Part shown: one piece after another, positions 20,355 through 30,189 of the stretch
Position numbering within the stretch: the first letter of the stretch is position 1
Layout: each line of letters begins with the position of its first letter
NCBI GenBank assembly: GCA_036426205.1
Contig: WSYH01002453.1
Location: 1-64,000 of the forward strand
Source of the DNA: Ascaphus truei
Taxonomy: Eukaryota > Chordata > Amphibia > Anura > Ascaphidae
DNA: 64,000 nt
Reading direction: 5' to 3'
Program-made: the position numbers and the translations under genes
Notes under the pieces: model-generated
The model's database searches: none
What the model was told of the DNA's origin: nothing
Seen by the model: only the letters and a program-made list of their open reading frames with translations

Positions 20355-20659
20355 GGAAACAGAAGGACTAATACACAATGCAGTATCTGGACAAGAGAAA
20401 GTTCAGATAGAGATCAGTGTGTGTGAGAGTCTATGCAATTTGTCTCACCTTTTATTTGAAATTTTTCGCGGGCATGGACACGAGGTGCAGGTGTTAAAAG
20501 TGGGCGTACTGTGTACTAATCCTGTCGAGTGACGTTGAGGCACATTAAATTAAAGTATAAATACACCATCCATTTTGTGTATTCAATGCACATTCAATAC
20601 ACATCGAATTCACATCGAATTGCTCTGTGTGTGCTCGCATTTTTTTTCTAACAGCAGCG
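20355..20659. promoter_or_regulatory. Divergent promoter between BEN-like gene and transposase
   Basis: About 305 bp separates the two start codons, which point away from each other. It holds an E2F-like TTTTTCGCGGGC (about 20462), a TATAAATA box (about 20557) suitable for the plus-strand transposase, and a short tandem repeat of attcaatacacatcgaa/attcacatcgaa (about 20592-20620). Confidence 0.45.
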
Positions 20660-22332
20660 ATGCCAAATAATTTTTTTTTTCAAAAGATCTCAGCTTGAGA
20701 ATAAAGGATATGTACCAGAATGGACACAGCATTTTACAGATCCAACGCTGGTACAGTAGTACTTCTTATCCTCCATACTGTAACTCTAACAACATCTTGT
20801 ACTGTTCTGTATGCCTGTGTCTGCCTGTGTGTTCTGTATGCCTGTGGTAACTAATAATCCTCCATTTACTGTACACACACACCCACAAAGCATCAACAGT
20901 ACAGTACTGTATGTCACCAGCTTTTATGCCAGTGATTGGGTGATACAGTAGGAGTGACTGAGTGTTTGACAGTGCAGTCTGTTGGGATGCTTTATTTGAG
21001 GGAGGGACGCTTAATTTGCCTACTGTAACACATGGTTCTGTTTTTCTTTACACTGTAGGGCGACAACACTTCTGGTGGACCAAATGAGTGAACAGAATGA
21101 TCACGTGTGCCACAAGGGTAAAGAATGCACTAGAGGCAATTCACAAAATAAAAGCATCTGTGACAAACATCAGGCAGATGAGACGGAAATTGGGATGGAA
21201 ATATGGGCGTGTTAAGTAAGTACTATACAGTTCTTGTTTAGCCTTCTATTTTCATGTTAGGCTCCCTCCTAGCCTACTGTACAATAGGGTTGGCCAACTG
21301 TACTGTATGTAATACTGTCCATACTGTATACTGTATTGTTTCAATACATTACTGTTAGTTTTCTATACTGTACAGTAGATGTATTTGACATATTTTTTCG
21401 TTTTTTGAGTGCTGGGAACCATCATACTGTATCTCCAGTATTTAGTACCTCTAACATTAATCCTTGTCATTACAGACCGTATCCTATGATAAGGGAAGCC
21501 AACAAAATAAAAAGAGTGGACCAGGCATGGGCATGGATCGAAAGTGGCGAGACTTTCCAGGATGTCATCTTTACTGATGAGACAAATGTAGCGCTTGAGA
21601 GATTTGCCCATTTTGCATTCTACAAAAAAGGACGCCTATCTCTGAAGCTGCATCCCAAGCACCCAGTGAAGATGCATGTGTGGGGTGCCGTCTCTTGACA
21701 AGGACCAGCATGCATCATGATCTTTGAAGGTAAAATAATGCACAAATACACATGCTGTGCCTGTGGCCTTGCCTCATGCACTGGACAGCTTTACCGTACA
21801 GTATTTTGCACCCTAATGTTACTGTACATTTTTATTTTCTTGTTTCCAGGAATCATGAATAAAGCGTTCTTCCAAGATCACATAATTTCACATGTTGTCG
21901 AATACATTAGGAATGATTTCCCATCTGGTCACCGGTTCTTCCATGACAATGATCCGAAACACACAGCGTCAACAGCTCACATTCTTGCCAGCGGTATCAA
22001 CTGGGTTGAGACGCCAGCAGAGTAAGTTGGGTAACCATTTCTCATTGTTTTACACAGTTTATATCTCCTTACAGTAAGTAATTAACTTTTTTTTCTCCCC
22101 TCCTACTGTATTCCAGTTCACCAGATTTTAATCCCATCAAAATGGTATGGCATGAGTTGAAGGATTATATCAGAAAAGTGTGGAAACCATCATAAAAGGA
22201 TGAATTGGAGAAAGGGATACTGCATTTCTGGAAAACATACTCACCGTAGCCAGATGTAATAAATATATCGATCATATTGCGACTGTGTTGCCAATTGTTA
22301 TACAACGTAATGGCGAGGCCTCGGGAAAGTAA
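20660..22332 (+). pseudogene. Tc1/mariner-family transposase with introns, degraded
   Basis: The exons I can place are 20660-about 20755 (helix-turn-helix, LSLRIKDMYQNGHSILQIQRW, split as LSLRIKDMYQNG and HSILQIQRW), about 21060-21215 (NIRQMRRKLGWKYGRV), 21477-21729, 21850-22021 and 22117-22332. Introns have GTAAGT/ACAG, GTAAAA/CCAG and GTAAGT/CCAG borders, and splicing restores [22 protein letters not shown] and ETPADSPDFNPIK. Catalytic motifs are VIFTDET (first D) and [11 protein letters not shown] (second D). The usual NPIE Glu is Lys (NPIKMVWHELK), in this copy and the one at 62 kb. The C-terminus (KYIDHI-type...VIQRNGEASGK) matches Tc1 relatives ending HLRKVIPKVIEL. Lesions are a T10-tract shift after ATG 20660 and stops at about 21089, 21697 and 22192. 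Confidence 0.82.
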
Positions 22333-22334
22333 TA

Positions 22335-22930
22335 AGGCACAGGTAAGTATCATACAGGTAAGTATGGCCCTAAAAATATCCATGTCTGCATTTATTGTTT
22401 CTTTTCATTTTCAGAACTGCCGCAATGAAAAAAGGAAGGGGGGGGGGCGTGTATAAGATAATAGTACGGTGTTCATGTACAAACCAGCCTGTATCTTACA
22501 CAAACCCCCCTCTCCCACCCTCTCTCAGTAGTTACTGTATAGAAATTCGTGTTTGCCAAAAAAACAAACAAGAAAAAATGTTTTAAAAAAATATTTTGAA
22601 ATAAATACTGTATTGTTATTGTTTTAACCATTTATTTCTGTTAATCAGGCACAGGTAAGTATGATACAGGCACTTTACAGCACTGTAAGTACTGTATGGC
22701 ACTCAAACTAACCATGTCTGCATTTATTGTTTCTTTTCATTTTCAGAACTGCTGCAATGAAAAACAAAGGGGGGGGGATGTGTAAGATAATAGTACGAGG
22801 TTCATGTACAAACCAGTCTGTATCTGACACAAACCCCCCTCTCCCACCCTCTCTCAGTAGTTACAGTATAGAAATTTGTGTTTGCCATAAAAAAACATAG
22901 TAATAAAAAAATTGTTTTAAAAAAAATCTT
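22335..22930 (+). repeat. Tandem duplication (two units of about 300 bp) containing a GTAAGT...TTTCAG unit
   Basis: Bases about 22335-22640 and 22648-22930 share gcacaggtaagtat, gcatttattgtttcttttca, the AACTGC.GCAATGAAAA segment, a G-run and acaaacccccctctcccacc. Each unit looks like an intron followed by a short exon in the transposase 3' region. Confidence 0.75.
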
Positions 22931-23785
22931 TTGAAATACTGTATTTTCAGAGCTGCAGCCCCTTCTCTCCCTGATCTACCCCCATCTCGCAATGCCATAA
23001 CGAAGAGAAAGACAAGAGCTACTGTATTGTACTTTTGTACTGTATTATGCATTAAAAAATAATTCTATTTTTTAAACTGACCCCCTCTTGCATACCTGAA
23101 ATTCTTATGAACAGTTCAACAAACAAAGCATTGCACTTCACATTAGTTTGGGAAACAATATATACAAAAAAAAAAAAAGTTTTATAAAAATTATTATATT
23201 TATATTGTTTAATCAATCATTTCTGTTAATAATGCAATACAATTCTATAGAAAAATACTATTTTCCTGCATTAAGGATTATCTAACATGTCTTCTGCCCA
23301 ACTCATGATAATCACTCAACAGTACATTTACGTGAATGGCTCTGTTGGAGGGCTCTGTTGCTGTGTTGTTGATAAGCTTTGAACTTCAAGTTGACTTGTT
23401 TTGTTACAGTACAATAGCAGTTTTAGAAGGGCTTGCTTAGCTCAGCCTGTATCTCACACAACATGTTAATCTTATTACTAGTGGGGGGTGAGTGTTGTGT
23501 TGAAGAAAAGGCAAGTTAGAAAAGCTTAGCTTATCGCACTTGCGCATGCGTGGCTTGGTTTATCAGAGGTGTTGATAAGAAGTTGAAATCCTTGAGCCCT
23601 GTGTGTGTGGGGGGGGCTGGGGGGGGGGGGGTGCGAGCTGTATGAAGGTCATCATAATAATGTTTTGATCCCCACACCCCCAAATAAAAAGCACAGTACT
23701 ACAGTATGCCACCCACCTCAGAAATAACGTACATGAATAGTGTGGAATTAAAAAGCAACAGTGCTGTGTGATTCTCATAATATCC
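22885..23785 (-). repeat. Right long inverted arm
   Basis: Reverse complement of 14950-15900 (see that entry). Similarity ends near 23785, beyond which the two sides are unrelated until the 25-bp termini. Confidence 0.85.
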
Positions 23786-24378
23786 ATAATTGCTATGCAA
23801 GCCCATTTCGAGAAAAGAAAAATAAATACTGTTAAAAAAAAAGGGAAGTCATACAGTATACGCATGCGCAGGAATGTACTATAAGGCCACGCTCGGGAAG
23901 ATTCAAACCAGAAAGCCATTCATTATAAATGAATGGTGTGGGAGAGGTGTACTGTAGATAAGAAGTTGAAATCCTAGAGCCTTGTGTGTGTGCGGGGGCG
24001 AGAGCGCTGTACTGTATGATGGATTATCAGTCCAAATAAATATTTTCAAAGGTCATAATGTTTAATGCGCAGAAATATGATACTGTGACACGCCTACAGT
24101 ATGCGTTTCACACTGCTCTGTGTATAATACAGATACAGTACGCACAGTACAGTACACACGCTGCTCTGTGTATAATACAGACATTGAATTGCTATTGGAT
24201 TTTTATGACAACAACTCGCGATCGCCCACTTGAGTTTCTCGACGGTATTGCAGACAACGCTAAAATGCCCTTTTCTTACCCGGACAAAACGATAAACAAG
24301 CCGCGTGTTTAAGTCGGCACGATTCAAATAAATTGCGCGCCATCTAATGGGTATTCCGATCTACACACCGCGTTAAAT
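23786..24378. other. Right subterminal region of the Tc1-type element
   Basis: Contains repeated ctctgtgtataatacaga blocks (about 24115 and 24164). A conserved segment at 24184-24262 (gacaaca.ctcgcgatcgccc) recurs in opposite orientation at about 48130-48212. The ORF across 24058-24312 is not conserved in the other copy. Confidence 0.55.
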
Positions 24379-24403
24379 GTTCGAATAACGGCCGTCCCAT
24401 CAG
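24379..24403 (-). repeat. Right terminal inverted repeat of the Tc1-type element
   Basis: Partner of 12786-12810. Followed by CA, probably a mutated TA target duplication. Confidence 0.8.
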
Positions 24404-24910
24404 CATCTAGATCTGTCCTTAGATCCTCCAAGTCGGTCCTGGATTCAGAGTACATTGCGAGAACAGTCTTCTGTAGCTCAGCATTGTATTTCCTCTCCAG
24501 TTTCAATTGTTCCCGGAGCAGATCACAGTCACGCCTGGCAATTTTCAGGGCATCTTAGGGCTGGTCAAGGAAACATAACTCATTGGTTCCGGCTCCGTTT
24601 CCCTGGTATGGTTGGTTGCGCGTTTCTCACTATTAGCACCGGACAGACACTTCTTTTTGGTACACGACTTCTGCCTTGGGCCCTCTGGATATTCGGTCAT
24701 CCGCAGGACAAATTCTCCATTTTCTCTAGGCTGCAGAGCATCTCGGACCCCCTTTTCCTCCCCGGGATCTGCAGATGTGTCTGTTCCTTCCACGGTAAGT
24801 GAAGACCCTTTTTTATTTCCGCCTTTTTGTTTTTGACGACTCCGTCCCATCAGGGATACTGGGGTCTCCGTCTTTATTTGAAACTTCAGCAGCTTCACTC
24901 TATCCACCAT
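24404..24910 (-). pseudogene. Coiled-coil gene family member A, 5' half
   Basis: The minus-strand frame from 24910 encodes a basic N-terminal region (MGRSRQKQKGGNKKG) and a charged segment. After a frameshift near 24545 it continues ALKIARRDCDLLREQLKLER, then ELQKTVLAMYSESRTDL, up to the Tc1-type element at 24404. The ALKIARRDCDLL...LKLER segment aligns with LQAAQKAIDCLYGRLDKEQ (58.5 kb) and ALQTARHDCFLLYEQLDKEQ (53.6 kb), so three family copies share this heptad start. The gene continues at 12785. Function is unknown. Lys-rich head plus long coiled coil could be a structural or Gag-like protein. Confidence 0.7.
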
Positions 24911-25027
24911 GTTTTCCTTGCAGTTGCGTTAGGTGACGTAAATATTCAGCGATCTGCTGTTCCCGCTCTTCCTCCTGCCGATCACATTCGTCATCATAGA
25001 GAGCGGTCTTTTCGGTTCGTACCGAGG

Positions 25028-25465
25028 TCAGGCACCCCCACCATTCTTGGGGTGTTTTGTGGATGTGACTCGGTTCGGGTTCCTCGTAAGAGATGTCTTC
25101 CTCCTTATCGGACCAGAAGGGCCACTCTTCCGTGGGGTAGGATAATTACAGGAATGCCGCATCTTGTCCTCCATTTTGGGGCAACCAGGTGTATTTTTCT
25201 TCCTGACCTCAGGAGGCGCTATTGCAACTGTTATCACTGTATTTGCTAGAACCCAAAATGGTGGTAGTCCTACAGGTGGGCATATTTTGCTTGTAGAGGT
25301 CGCAGCTCTCACAGGCATCTCTGTAGACTTTTTCTTCCCTTGGGTAAGTTTTAAAACATCAGCAGTCCTGTGTATGCATTCACTCTCATAATCTGAATAA
25401 GGCCTCTAGGGACACTTCTCCGGGTGGTGTGGTTCTTTACACCAGCAACACATTTTCTTCCCCAT
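25028..25465 (-). pseudogene. Zinc-knuckle-like and basic segment upstream of the coiled-coil gene
   Basis: One minus-strand frame from ATG 25463-25465 reads MGKKMCCWCKEPHHPEKCP, a Cys/His cluster close to a CCHC zinc knuckle (CX2CX4HX3C). A stop at 25406-25408 follows, then the frame continues in register with Lys/Pro-rich sequence (KLTQGKKKS, APPEVRKKNTPG) to 25028. It lies between a Leu-tRNA-type primer site (26330) and the coiled-coil segment, so it may belong to the same retroelement product. No family is assigned. Confidence 0.4.
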
Positions 25466-26329
25466 TTTTGCAGTGTCTGTATTTCATTTCAGCTGGGCGG
25501 CCATTTTAAATTCCCAGGGTTTTTTTTCCACACAGGTGTATTCTTCACCTTGACCTATTGGGGCACTATTTCTTTCAATACAATGCTTGCTAGCTGCCCA
25601 TTTCCTTGCTTCAGCAGAGGCATTAGCCTCACACCATTTTCTTCCAAAATCAGTACCTTGCGTCAGTCACAGTCGGTAAAAGTTTCCCATATTCAGCACA
25701 GTCTTGCATCAACTTTCCCACTTTTCTGCATATACTCCATTCACAGCTGGTAGTTCTATGTGGTGTGGCAGCCTTTACTTCCAGAATCAGTACCGCTCAT
25801 GGGTCACCGTCTGTATTCACTGCTTCAGCGCAATTATTTTTTTTTTTTTTTTAAAGAAAACAATAAACAAAGCCTTGCTCCTCTGGAGCACTAACTCACT
25901 TCTTGAATCCTTACTACGGCTGGAATGCAAAGCCCCTTTATCAGCAACCATATTACACACCATTGTGATAGGAAAGTAAGGTTTACCTGCTTCAGCAGTC
26001 TCTCTCTCTCCTCTTGGGATGGGGAAAAGAGTCCATCTGTGGTTGTGTGGCTTTCTTCAGTGCAGTGTAGATTTCCTGCCTGGATGTGTATCCCTTTAAT
26101 GCTGGTCCCTGCTGCATGTGATTCTTTGCATTGTTGCTCAGGCTGTTTGCAGGAACTATATGCAGGAAAATAAGCACAACATTTTCACGAGCAGTGTAAT
26201 TTTGCTGCCTGGATGTGTTTCTTTGGTTTTGTTGCTCAGACTGTTTGCAGGAACTATGCAAGCAAAAGCACAACAATTTTCACAGGCAGTCTCAGGTGCC
26301 CCTTTAAACTTCAAGGGCCACCTCTCAAA
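25466..26329 (-). other. Leader region of an LTR element with internal direct repeats
   Basis: Contains at least two copies of gcaggaactat.gcaggaaaa-like and tgtttgcaggaactatgca segments (about 26145-26270), and a T15 run near 25839. Only short unsupported ORFs. Position between primer site and coding segment suggests a 5' leader. Confidence 0.4.
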
Positions 26330-26346
26330 CCCAACTTCTGACACCA
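26330..26346 (-). other. Primer-binding site complementary to tRNA-Leu
   Basis: On the minus strand TGGTGTCAGAAGTTGGG begins 2 bases after the LTR end. It complements the 3' end of vertebrate tRNA-Leu (...CCACTTCTGACACCA) with one extra T. Confidence 0.6.
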
Positions 26347-26348
26347 TA

Positions 26349-27017
26349 TGTAAGAGGACATGTGCAGAGGTATGCAATGTAGACTGTTTTAAGGTGAAAT
26401 TAAAATAAGGCTTTATTGCGCCTGTCCCTTTAAACACGGCAAACATGTGAAAATCTGCAAACAAAATCTGCTCCACTTTGTAGTATATTTACACCTGCAG
26501 TCCAGCCCTCTTTAACTGCGTGGTTAGTGCAGCGATTCATCAGCCCAAATCATAGACATTTATATATAGATAACAGTCTTATAAGAAAAGTCTTATCTGT
26601 CTCTTGTAGCTGTAGGGGAAGGCTTCTCTGTTCACCCTTGTGTGCTAAGGTAATGTCAGGATTCAGGTTTAGATCTTGTCCCCTTTGTCATGTTGTCAGC
26701 TTACAACTCAAGACATCTGTTTGTTCCACATGTCAGCCCAGTTGTGGACTAAGGAACTCTCTGTCTTTCTGCTTCCTGGGTCAGCTCAGCTCATGTGTTA
26801 GTTCAGGATGAATCTCTTCTTCCTGTCTCAGAGGCTGGCTTTTTCTGACATCTGTAATCAGCCAGGTGATGTTGGTTAATTGTCTACCAGCAGTTAAACA
26901 CCACACTGCTGGATTAGAGGCCCATTTTTGAACAGGGATAAGTCCCCCTGTAGAATTTATATTAGTGTTAGGGACCCTTGAGATATGGTCTGCTGTGTAG
27001 TGGCTCAGGGGCTTACA
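26349..27017 (-). repeat. LTR (669 bp), apparent 5' LTR of the element carrying coiled-coil gene A
   Basis: On the plus strand it runs TGTAAGAGG...GGGGCTTACA, a TGTAAG/CTTACA inverted terminus. The primer site lies at its left, so the element is on the minus strand. It interrupts a Gmr1-family LTR (27018-28071). No second copy is seen in the window. Confidence 0.6.
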
Positions 27018-28071
27018 ACACTTTGTCTAAAATGTTAAACTAAAAGACCATTTTATTTAATAGATGTCTATACATAAATATTTAGGCACTATACTGTGTA
27101 TAAGTTTCACTGGATGTGCACTGAGCTCTGTCTGTGTTTCATGTTCTGTCTCTGGTTTTAAATATATACTGTCTGCTAAGAGCATGCATGAACCTCACAC
27201 CTGAGCTACTTAGCATACCAGGTCCAACCTCTTACCTGGCGACAGTAAGTCTGGGGTTTGGCTATCAAGTGTTAAGCGTCCATACTTCACACCAGTATCT
27301 GGTACATACAAATATTCTGGCCACCCTAACACCTCGGGTCTCTGAGGCTTTTCAACTACGGAATTCTCTATACACTGGGGCACCAATTTAGCTGGGTGCC
27401 CTTTGAAGTACGGAGATGAAAAATCCTTCAACTCATTCATCCATAACAAATGGGCATGTTAATGGATTCATTGCCGGATCGTCAGGAAAGGGTTCCTGCC
27501 TTTGCATTGAAAACACCATTGCAATACAGTTTATTTATAAATGTATGTTCTGCTTATGCAACAGATATAAAACACATTTGTATCTTCATTTTTTCTTTTT
27601 ACCTAGCTGCACTCCAAAAATTAGAGTGCTAGCTCTTTCCTAGCACAAGTTCTCCACTTAATTGAAGGGGCTCTGTGATGTGGGCTGCAGTTTGACCTAT
27701 AGTCGGTCTGGGTTACAAGCCGGCATACAATGTATCCATCCTGGCTTTGATCGGTAACCGCAGACACGCACCACCAATTCTGCTTAAATGGATAACGAGA
27801 CAGCCGGAAAGATTGTAGTAAGAAAGCACTTCAGCTAAGCCACAGACCACTTATTCAATTGACTATGCGGTTTCAACGTCAGTGGTCTGGAAACTGATAC
27901 CTATCTTTAATACAGCTACTTACTCTCAGGCACACTTCTTCAATGTAGTGCTTGGAACAGCGCTAGAAGCTCCCACTTGTGTCGCAAATACAGTTAGCAC
28001 ATTTCTCATTCATACATTTAACTGCAGCTAGCTACCTTTATTATTGGCCTAATAACCCTCTCACCGCCACA
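27018..28071 (-). repeat. Gmr1-family LTR, copy i
   Basis: Shares ordered blocks with the LTRs at 31.0 and 34.3 kb (ctctgaggcttttcaact; ctttgaagtacggaga) and ends CACCGCCACA at 28071 beside a polypurine tract, with RNase H coding on the far side. The outer end is lost at the LTR junction at 27017. Confidence 0.65.
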
Positions 28072-28670
28072 CCTCCCCAACTCAAGGCGCAGGCCCTGCC
28101 CCGACCACATCGTACAGTGGTTGGGTTGGCCTGGCAGCTCTTGAGGTTGTTAGCTCACAAGGATTGTCCTGGTGAGAAAGTCCATCCACATTGCCATGTT
28201 CACTGCCCTTCTTATGCTGGGTGGGGAAGTCAAATTCTTGAAAACCAAGACTTCAGCGCAGTAATTTGGCATTTTCCCCCAACACCCTTTGGAGCCAACT
28301 TAACGGGTTGTGGTCCGTGATCACAGTGAATGGTCGACCATAGAGATAAGTCTGAAGCTTTATCAGTGCCCATACGATCGCCAAAAACTCCTACTCAATG
28401 GTGGCATTAGCTACCTCTCTGGGCAGCAACTTGCAGCTTAGATACACCACTGGGTGTTCACTGCCCTCCTCCCCCACTTGGCTTAGTACAGCACCAATGC
28501 CATTGTCCGAGGAATCGGTCTGCACCAAAAACTTTTTGGAGTAGTCTGGTGCAGCTAGGATAGGGGCACTGGCCAGTGCAGACTTCAGAGCCTGGAAGGA
28601 GACTTCACAGGCAGGAGACCAGACTACCAGCCCAGACTTCCGCTTCAGGGTCAAGTCAGTCAGGGGTTTG
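28072..28670 (-). pseudogene. Gmr1-like RT-RNase H fragment
   Basis: The minus frame 28654-28391 reads WSPACEVSFQALKSALASAPI, split here as WSPACEVSFQALK and SALASAPILAAPDYS, then QTDSSDNGIGAVLSQ and HPVVYLSCKLLPREV. Beyond it to 28072 the remaining RNase H is recognisable at DNA level (compare 35820-36170), with a stop where KECLAI is expected. It is cut off at 28671 by another LTR. It would have encoded the replication enzyme of the same family as 35.8-37.5 kb. Confidence 0.8.
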
Positions 28671-29457
28671 TGTCACAGTGGACCAGAATTTATCAACACT
28701 TTTTTATATTTTTGGGATTCTCGATTGAACACGACAAGGAGGCAATTTTTTTAAAAATGTATTTCCTTGATAGACAAACACACGACAGATTAAGAATACA
28801 CTTAACACAACACTTACTAGGATGGGAAAACGAAATAAATTGTCCTTTGCAAGAAAGCGCAAGAAATGCAGTCTCTGGATTAAAGTCTGTTTTGCTAGAT
28901 CGCAAGTTGCCGATCTAATATCTCCGTCAAATGAAGAAAGTTTGTAGTAGTTCGTAAGAATTAGTTCGGGAGTCACCATGGCTAATGAATTCCGGAGTTT
29001 GGGGTAAATCCTTAGTTGCGATGTTGTTACCCCCTAGCATCCTAGAACCGCTACCGCTGTACTCGAACAGAATCTTGTGCAAAGTTTGGATATGTCATGA
29101 TTCACACAGGGGATAGCTCGGTGGGCAGTTTTATAGGGTTCACAGACCTATATATACTGTAACATGCATGCCAAACCCCTCGGTGGGAACAATTAACTCA
29201 CCAATCTCCGATTTGCCCATAGTTTGTAAAACCGGGCAAAAAGACTTTCCTGTTTACACCACGCATGTGTTAGCTTGACACCCATGTGACTTAGCATACC
29301 TGGGGTTCACCCCTTAACTGGCGACCCTTAATCTGGGGTTTGTCTCCAAGGTGTGAATGGCTCATGCTGAGTACCGAGATCTGGCACTCAGCAACATCCC
29401 GGCCATTTTCACACTTTGGATCTCTGAGGCTTTTCATCCCTGCACTCCACTAGACAA
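28671..29457 (-). repeat. Gmr1-family LTR, copy ii (truncated)
   Basis: Starts TGTCACAGTGGACC and parallels 34347 onward (tgtcacgatggacgg, then tagacaaacacacgacag / tagacagacacacgacaa, ggggatagctc). It is broken near 29457 where integrase coding starts. The LTR and integrase would not normally be adjacent, so a rearrangement or nested insertion is implied. Confidence 0.7.
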
Positions 29458-29459
29458 AC

Positions 29460-30113
29460 ATAGTTGCACTCGTTCATCTTTCAGAGTACCGGATACGGTC
29501 TCAACTAGGCAGCCATCAATTTGTTCTCCCGAGTTGGTTTGAGAACAAGTACTTGCTGTCCTGGGATGAACTCTCTGCTACGGGCATTCTGATCATACCA
29601 AGCCTTCTGCTTGGTCTGAGCAGCCCAAAGGTGGTCCTGTGCCAACCCCATGAGCATCTCTAACCAGTCTCTGAGATATACCACATATTGAAGCACAGAA
29701 GCATCAGTATTGGTAGTCTCCCCTTCCCATCCCTCCCTGAATAGGTCCAGAGGTCCCCATACCCTGCGACCATATAGTAGCTCAAAGTGAGAAAAGCCTG
29801 TAGATTCTTTTGGTACCTCTCGGTATGCAAACAGCAAATGCTGCAGGTGAATCTCCCAGTCTTTGCCTATGTAAAGGTTCGCAGCATCTGCTTAAGGGTA
29901 CTGTTGAACCTCTCACATAGTACATTGGTTTGGGGTTGGTAAGGGGTCGTGTGCTGGTTCTTCACCCTGCATGCATCCCAGAGACACTGGAGCAATTCAC
30001 TCATGAATTGCGACCCCTGATCGGTTAGGATCTCGCTAGGGAAACCTACCCTAGTAAAAATGGTCAATAATGCTTTAGCTACTGCCATTGCATTCATGAT
30101 GGCAATGCTCACA
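29460..30113 (-). pseudogene. Gmr1-like integrase fragment
   Basis: Minus frames 30112-29867 and 29837-29505 encode the central and C-terminal integrase: GFPSEILTDQGSQFMSELL with the second catalytic Asp, CERFN with the catalytic Glu, then LLFAYREVP, FELLYGRRVWGP and the SH3-like VLVLKPTRENK segment. A frameshift near 29850 and loss of the zinc finger and first Asp mark it as a remnant. It parallels 38413-39612. Confidence 0.85.
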
Positions 30114-30187
30114 GCATTATAAATATTGTAGGAGCACTTATGTAAAATAACACATCAATTTATTTATTTATAATGCTGTGAGCATTA
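30104..30187. repeat. Short foldback: about 21-bp inverted repeat
   Basis: aatgctcacagcattataa (30108-30126) is mirrored by ttataatgctgtgagcatt (30168-30186), separated by about 41 bp. It lies exactly where the integrase remnant ends, so it may be a small insertion or a MITE-like end. Confidence 0.65.
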
Positions 30188-30189
30188 AT

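Larger units (their letters stand above)
12786..24403 (+). mobile_element. 11.6-kb Tc1/mariner-type transposon with forkhead-like, BEN-like and intron-containing transposase genes
   Basis: The ends are 25-bp inverted repeats: 12786-12810 begins CTGATGGGACGGCGG and the reverse complement of 24379-24403 begins CTGATGGGACGGCCG, with 23 of 25 bases identical. The flanks are TA (12784-12785) and CA (24404-24405), best read as a TA target duplication with one T-to-C change. Outside the ends lie the two halves of one coiled-coil gene whose frame is restored when the element is removed. Inside, left to right, are forkhead-like gene 2 (+), a 0.95-kb arm, a BEN-like gene (-), a divergent promoter, the transposase (+), a 0.3-kb tandem duplication, an inverted 0.9-kb arm, and a subterminal block also found at 48.1 kb. 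A PLE (3,311 bp) is inserted in the BEN-like gene, so the original length was about 8.3 kb. All three genes carry lesions, so this copy is dead. Confidence 0.8.

Noticed and set aside
24058..24312. ORF at the right subterminal region of the transposon
   Set aside because: The homologous DNA at 48.13-48.21 kb is conserved in a different frame, so coding in this frame is not supported.
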